From the NCBI RefSeq assembly GCF_011064615.1, contig NZ_JAALJH010000004.1, positions 124,001 to 188,000 of the forward strand: a DNA stretch of 64,000 nucleotides, written 5' to 3'. The position numbers and the translations under genes are program-made. The stretch comes from Aquisphaera insulae (GTDB taxonomy: Bacteria; Planctomycetota; Planctomycetia; Isosphaerales; Isosphaeraceae). The notes beneath the pieces are model-generated. The model saw only the letters and a list, made by a program, of their open reading frames with translations, had not been told where the DNA came from and searched no databases. Shown here in pieces: positions 61,518 through 64,000 of the stretch; within the stretch, counting starts at the first letter, position 1; every line of letters begins with the position of its first letter.

Positions 61518-63341
61518 TCAGCCCCCTCGACCGCCGAGGATGGCCATCAAGATCGCCGAGGCCGTGCCGTCCATCGTCGGCTCGTTCGTGACGTAGTCCT
61601 TGAGATCGTCGTGATAGACGGCCCGGGCATCCTGGAAGGGCCCCAGCGGGTCGGGCTCGGTGATCGACACGCCGAGCTGGGACCGGAAGATCCGCTCGTA
61701 GACCGGGCCGTCCACGAGCGCCCCGCGGACCGACCGCCCGGTGAGCCGCGTCGTCTGGAGGTGAACGTCGCCCGGGGACCTGCCGCCGACGCCCGAGAAC
61801 ATCGCGAATCCCCACGGGTTGCGGCCGAGCAGCCAGTCGCGGTTCCTCGCGGCCAGTCCCCGGAACGACGCATCGCCGGACATCCTCTCGTAGAGCTCGC
61901 ACTGCGTGACGAGGGCCACCACCAGGTTGTTCGAGCACCAGATGAACGGCACGCCCACGCGGTACGGGTTGCCGAGCCCGGCCTTCACGCATCGTTCGAT
62001 CCCCACGCGATAGTAGCCCGCGAGGCGGTTGCGAAACTCCTCGTCCACCTGGTCGTGGAGCCGGTAATGCCCCAGGTTCATGAACGGGTAGAAGCCGTAG
62101 TGCGGGGCCCGCTCGAGTCCCATCCAGCCCTCGGCCGCGGCGAGCGCGGCGTACCGTTTCGCGTCGCCCAGATAGCCGGCCTCGCCGGTGGCGCGGTGCA
62201 GCTCGGCCGCCCCCCATTCCATGTCATCGGCCCAGGTCGATTCCTCGTAGCGGTACGGGGCGCCGTAGGAATTGCCCTGCTGCGAGCCCTCGCGGTCCCG
62301 GCCCATGGCATAGACCTCCCGGCCGGCCTTCAGGCAGCGGTCCGCGAAGGCTCGCTCGCGCGGGTCGTCCTTCCAGACCTGATACGCCAGGGCCATGGCC
62401 GCCGCGTAACGCCCGGCGATGTTCGCCACGCCCGTCGATTTGCTCTGGTACTTGCCCAGGCCCTGGGGCCGACCGTCGGCGAAGTAGACGACCCGGGCGC
62501 CTCCCTTTCCCCAGCCATAGTCGGCGATCTCGTCCTGGGGGAGCCGGAACCCGGCGTGATCGCGATCGTCGGCGACCTGGTGATAAAGCTCGCCGGGCCC
62601 CGGATGGAGCTTCAGCATCCACTCCAGCCCCCACCGCGCCTCATCCAGGAGGTCCGGCACGCCGTTGCCGCCGGGGTCGCCCTGGGCGTCCACCCGATCC
62701 GCGAGCCCGGCGGACCTCGGATCGCGACGGCGCGTCCCTTCCAGGTAAGCGACGAGCATCTGCGCCGTCGCGTTGCCCGAGGTCATGTGGTACTTGAGCA
62801 GGTCCGCCGCGTCATGCCAGCCGCCGCGGGCGTCGATCTCGGTCCCGGCCGCGCGCGGGCCGTAGGCCGTACGCCCGTCGAGCTGGTGGCACTTCGACTT
62901 CAGCCAGGGATTGTATCCGCACCGCTGCTGCCTCATGAACTCGAGGAGCGCGTCGGGCAGCTCCGCGAGTGGCTCCCGCGCGATCGTGAAGGGGAGCGAG
63001 CGACTCGTCCCCATTCGGAGGACGTAACGCCCGGGCTTCGTCAGCGAGGTGAAGTCGAGCTCGGCGTGCGACGTGAACCGCCCCCACGACTCGCCCGGAA
63101 GGACGGCCGCGCGGCCCTCGAAGGCGGGTCCGTCCGAACCCTCCGGCGTGACGACGAATACCGGGGGCAATTCGGCCTCGGAGAATGCCAGCGCGACCTT
63201 GACGCCGCCCGGCGAATATCCCAGCTGGCTCGCACGGAGGAAGACCTCGGCGGCCGACGAGGGGACGGAGCCGAACATGACGGCGGCGATCACGGCCGCG
63301 ACTCGGATCGGTTGGCTGCGGGATCGGGTGGTGCGTGTCAT
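61518..63341 (-). CDS. Exported glycoside hydrolase family 9 enzyme
   Basis: A 607-residue GH9 enzyme: signal peptide 1-31 (VAAVIAAVMFGSVPSSAA), an N-terminal immunoglobulin-like domain (32-125; VFLRASQLGYSPGGVKVALA is the family's opening strand), and an (alpha/alpha)6 catalytic domain. Catalytic pair: the Asp in GGWHDAADLLKY (about 172-183) and the acid Glu in YVTNEPTMDGTAS (near 584). Known members act on cellulose, xyloglucan or chitosan oligomers. Divergent from a sugar porter, suggesting joint use of the released sugar. ATG at 63341. Confidence 0.92.
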   Translation of the reverse strand: MTRTTRSRSQPIRVAAVIAAVMFGSVPSSAAEVFLRASQLGYSPGGVKVALAFSEAELPPVFVVTPEGSDGPAFEGRAAVLPGESWGRFTSHAELDFTSLTKPGRYVLRMGTSRSLPFTIAREPLAELPDALLEFMRQQRCGYNPWLKSKCHQLDGRTAYGPRAAGTEIDARGGWHDAADLLKYHMTSGNATAQMLVAYLEGTRRRDPRSAGLADRVDAQGDPGGNGVPDLLDEARWGLEWMLKLHPGPGELYHQVADDRDHAGFRLPQDEIADYGWGKGGARVVYFADGRPQGLGKYQSKSTGVANIAGRYAAAMALAYQVWKDDPRERAFADRCLKAGREVYAMGRDREGSQQGNSYGAPYRYEESTWADDMEWGAAELHRATGEAGYLGDAKRYAALAAAEGWMGLERAPHYGFYPFMNLGHYRLHDQVDEEFRNRLAGYYRVGIERCVKAGLGNPYRVGVPFIWCSNNLVVALVTQCELYERMSGDASFRGLAARNRDWLLGRNPWGFAMFSGVGGRSPGDVHLQTTRLTGRSVRGALVDGPVYERIFRSQLGVSITEPDPLGPFQDARAVYHDDLKDYVTNEPTMDGTASAILMAILGGRGG

Positions 63342-63534
63342 CAGAAGAACCTCGAGGGCCGGTCGGCATGGTCGCAGCCGCGATCGTAATTCCCGGGCTT
63401 CCTTTGCGTCGAGCCGGCACCTCCCTGCATTCCGCCGGGGATCCGCTAAGATGGGGGATGGTCCGGAGGCGATTCGGCCTCGAATCTCCCGCGCGGCCGG
63501 CCTCGGACCGGACCAGACTTGCGATGAGGCAGAC

Positions 63535-64000
63535 ATGACCAGCCCTTCCTCCGCGAGCCTCCCGACGCACGATCGGGCGGCGGCGGCCCGCTACGTGCTC
63601 TTCGCCACGGGCGTGACCGCGATCGGCGGCTTCCTGTTCGGGTACGACACGGCCGTGATCAACGGCGCGAACTCGTACCTCAAGGTGCACATGGGGCTGA
63701 CGCCCACGCAGGAGGGACTGGCCGGTGCGAGCGCCATCCTCGGCTGCATCCCCGGCGCGATGTTCGCCGGGATCCTGAGCGATCGCTTCGGCCGCCGGAC
63801 CATGCTCTTCGTCTGCGCCTTCCTGTACGCCATCTCGGGCGTCCTGTCGGCGATCCCGCGGAGCTTCGAGCCCTTCCTGGCAGCTCGCTTCGTCAGCGGC
63901 CTCGGCATCGGCGCGTCGTCGATGATCTGCCCGGTCTACATCGCGGAGATCGCCCCGGAGCGGTATCGCGGGCGGCTCGGCACGCTCTTCCAGCTCGGCA
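63535..64000 (+). CDS. Sugar porter family MFS transporter, 3' end cut by window
   Basis: The first 155 codons of a sugar porter. It opens with a short hydrophilic head, then GFLFGYDTAVINGA (the first-helix signature of the family), DRFGRRTML (loop 2-3 motif), RFVSGLGIGASSMICPVYIA and EIAPERYRGRLG (helix 4/5 signature P-x-Y-x-x-E-x-A-P). It would bring a hexose into the cell by proton symport or facilitation. It is divergent from the GH9 gene, with 193 bp between the two starts. Confidence 0.93.
   Translation, partial: MTSPSSASLPTHDRAAAARYVLFATGVTAIGGFLFGYDTAVINGANSYLKVHMGLTPTQEGLAGASAILGCIPGAMFAGILSDRFGRRTMLFVCAFLYAISGVLSAIPRSFEPFLAARFVSGLGIGASSMICPVYIAEIAPERYRGRLGTLFQLG

Noticed and set aside
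1-64000. Search for CRISPR arrays, tRNA, rRNA, insertion sequences and phage genes
   Set aside because: None seen: no regularly spaced repeats, no tRNA-like cloverleaf, no transposase-like DDE or IS terminal repeats.

Overview
The window is a high-GC, gene-dense stretch of bacterial chromosome that looks like a planctomycete, most likely of the Isosphaeraceae type. This is inferred from content: two DUF1559 pilin-like secreted proteins with [14 protein letters not shown] heads, a Ser/Thr kinase with WD40 repeats beside an ECF sigma factor, an ECF sigma factor fused to a membrane and thioredoxin region, DUF1080 and PEP-CTERM proteins, three Gfo/Idh/MocA oxidoreductases (two with Tat-like leaders), FG-GAP repeats, and many secreted hydrolases. 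No rRNA, tRNA, CRISPR array, insertion sequence or phage gene was seen. Both window ends cut genes: an oxidoreductase at the left and a sugar transporter at the right.

Layout. 1-7 kb: partial oxidoreductase, Uma2-family protein, lipid A-type acyltransferase, then a minus-strand pair of M16 peptidases (one with the HxxEH zinc site, one without) and a secreted metallo-beta-lactamase-fold hydrolase. 7.5-12.5 kb: a stand-alone receiver-like protein and a 1472-residue secreted protein with three amidohydrolase modules, only the middle one with intact metal ligands. 13-16 kb: the sigma-membrane-thioredoxin fusion. 16-20 kb: two small membrane proteins (one pseudopilin-like), a GH95-type glycosidase and a decayed gene. 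20-25.7 kb: a repeat/DUF1080 secreted protein, a TPM-HbpS fusion, a flavin-binding oxidase, ispH, and a winged-helix regulator with its membrane-protein partner. 26-32 kb: a CNNM/CorC-type membrane protein, lutABC for lactate oxidation, and citrate synthase.

32-38 kb: PEP-CTERM surface proteins (one intact, one reduced to its sorting tail) and the sigma/kinase-WD40 pair. 37.8-49.3 kb: oxidoreductase plus DoxX operon, ApbE, a polytopic membrane protein overlapping a second Uma2 gene, FG-GAP protein, third oxidoreductase, OprP-like porin, rhodanese, and the tail of a DUF3500 gene. 49.7-59.6 kb: two DUF1559 loci, each with a small (putative) lipoprotein, a TolB-like propeller protein, a glycosidase-like protein, and a secreted protein with four AhpD-like domains. 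59.6-64 kb: an aspartic-protease-like protein lacking the catalytic Asp, a class V aminotransferase, a GH9 glycosidase and the start of a sugar porter.

Functional picture. Much of the window serves the envelope and breakdown of external polymers (GH95, GH9, DUF1080, porin, sugar porter, sugar-type oxidoreductases), with central carbon metabolism (lactate oxidation, citrate synthase, ispH) in the middle. Regulation is represented by two ECF sigma systems and a winged-helix repressor candidate whose proposed operator lies before both its own operon and ispH. Several gene relics (ParD, Rpn/DUF4351, PEP-CTERM, DUF3500) mark sites of past decay.
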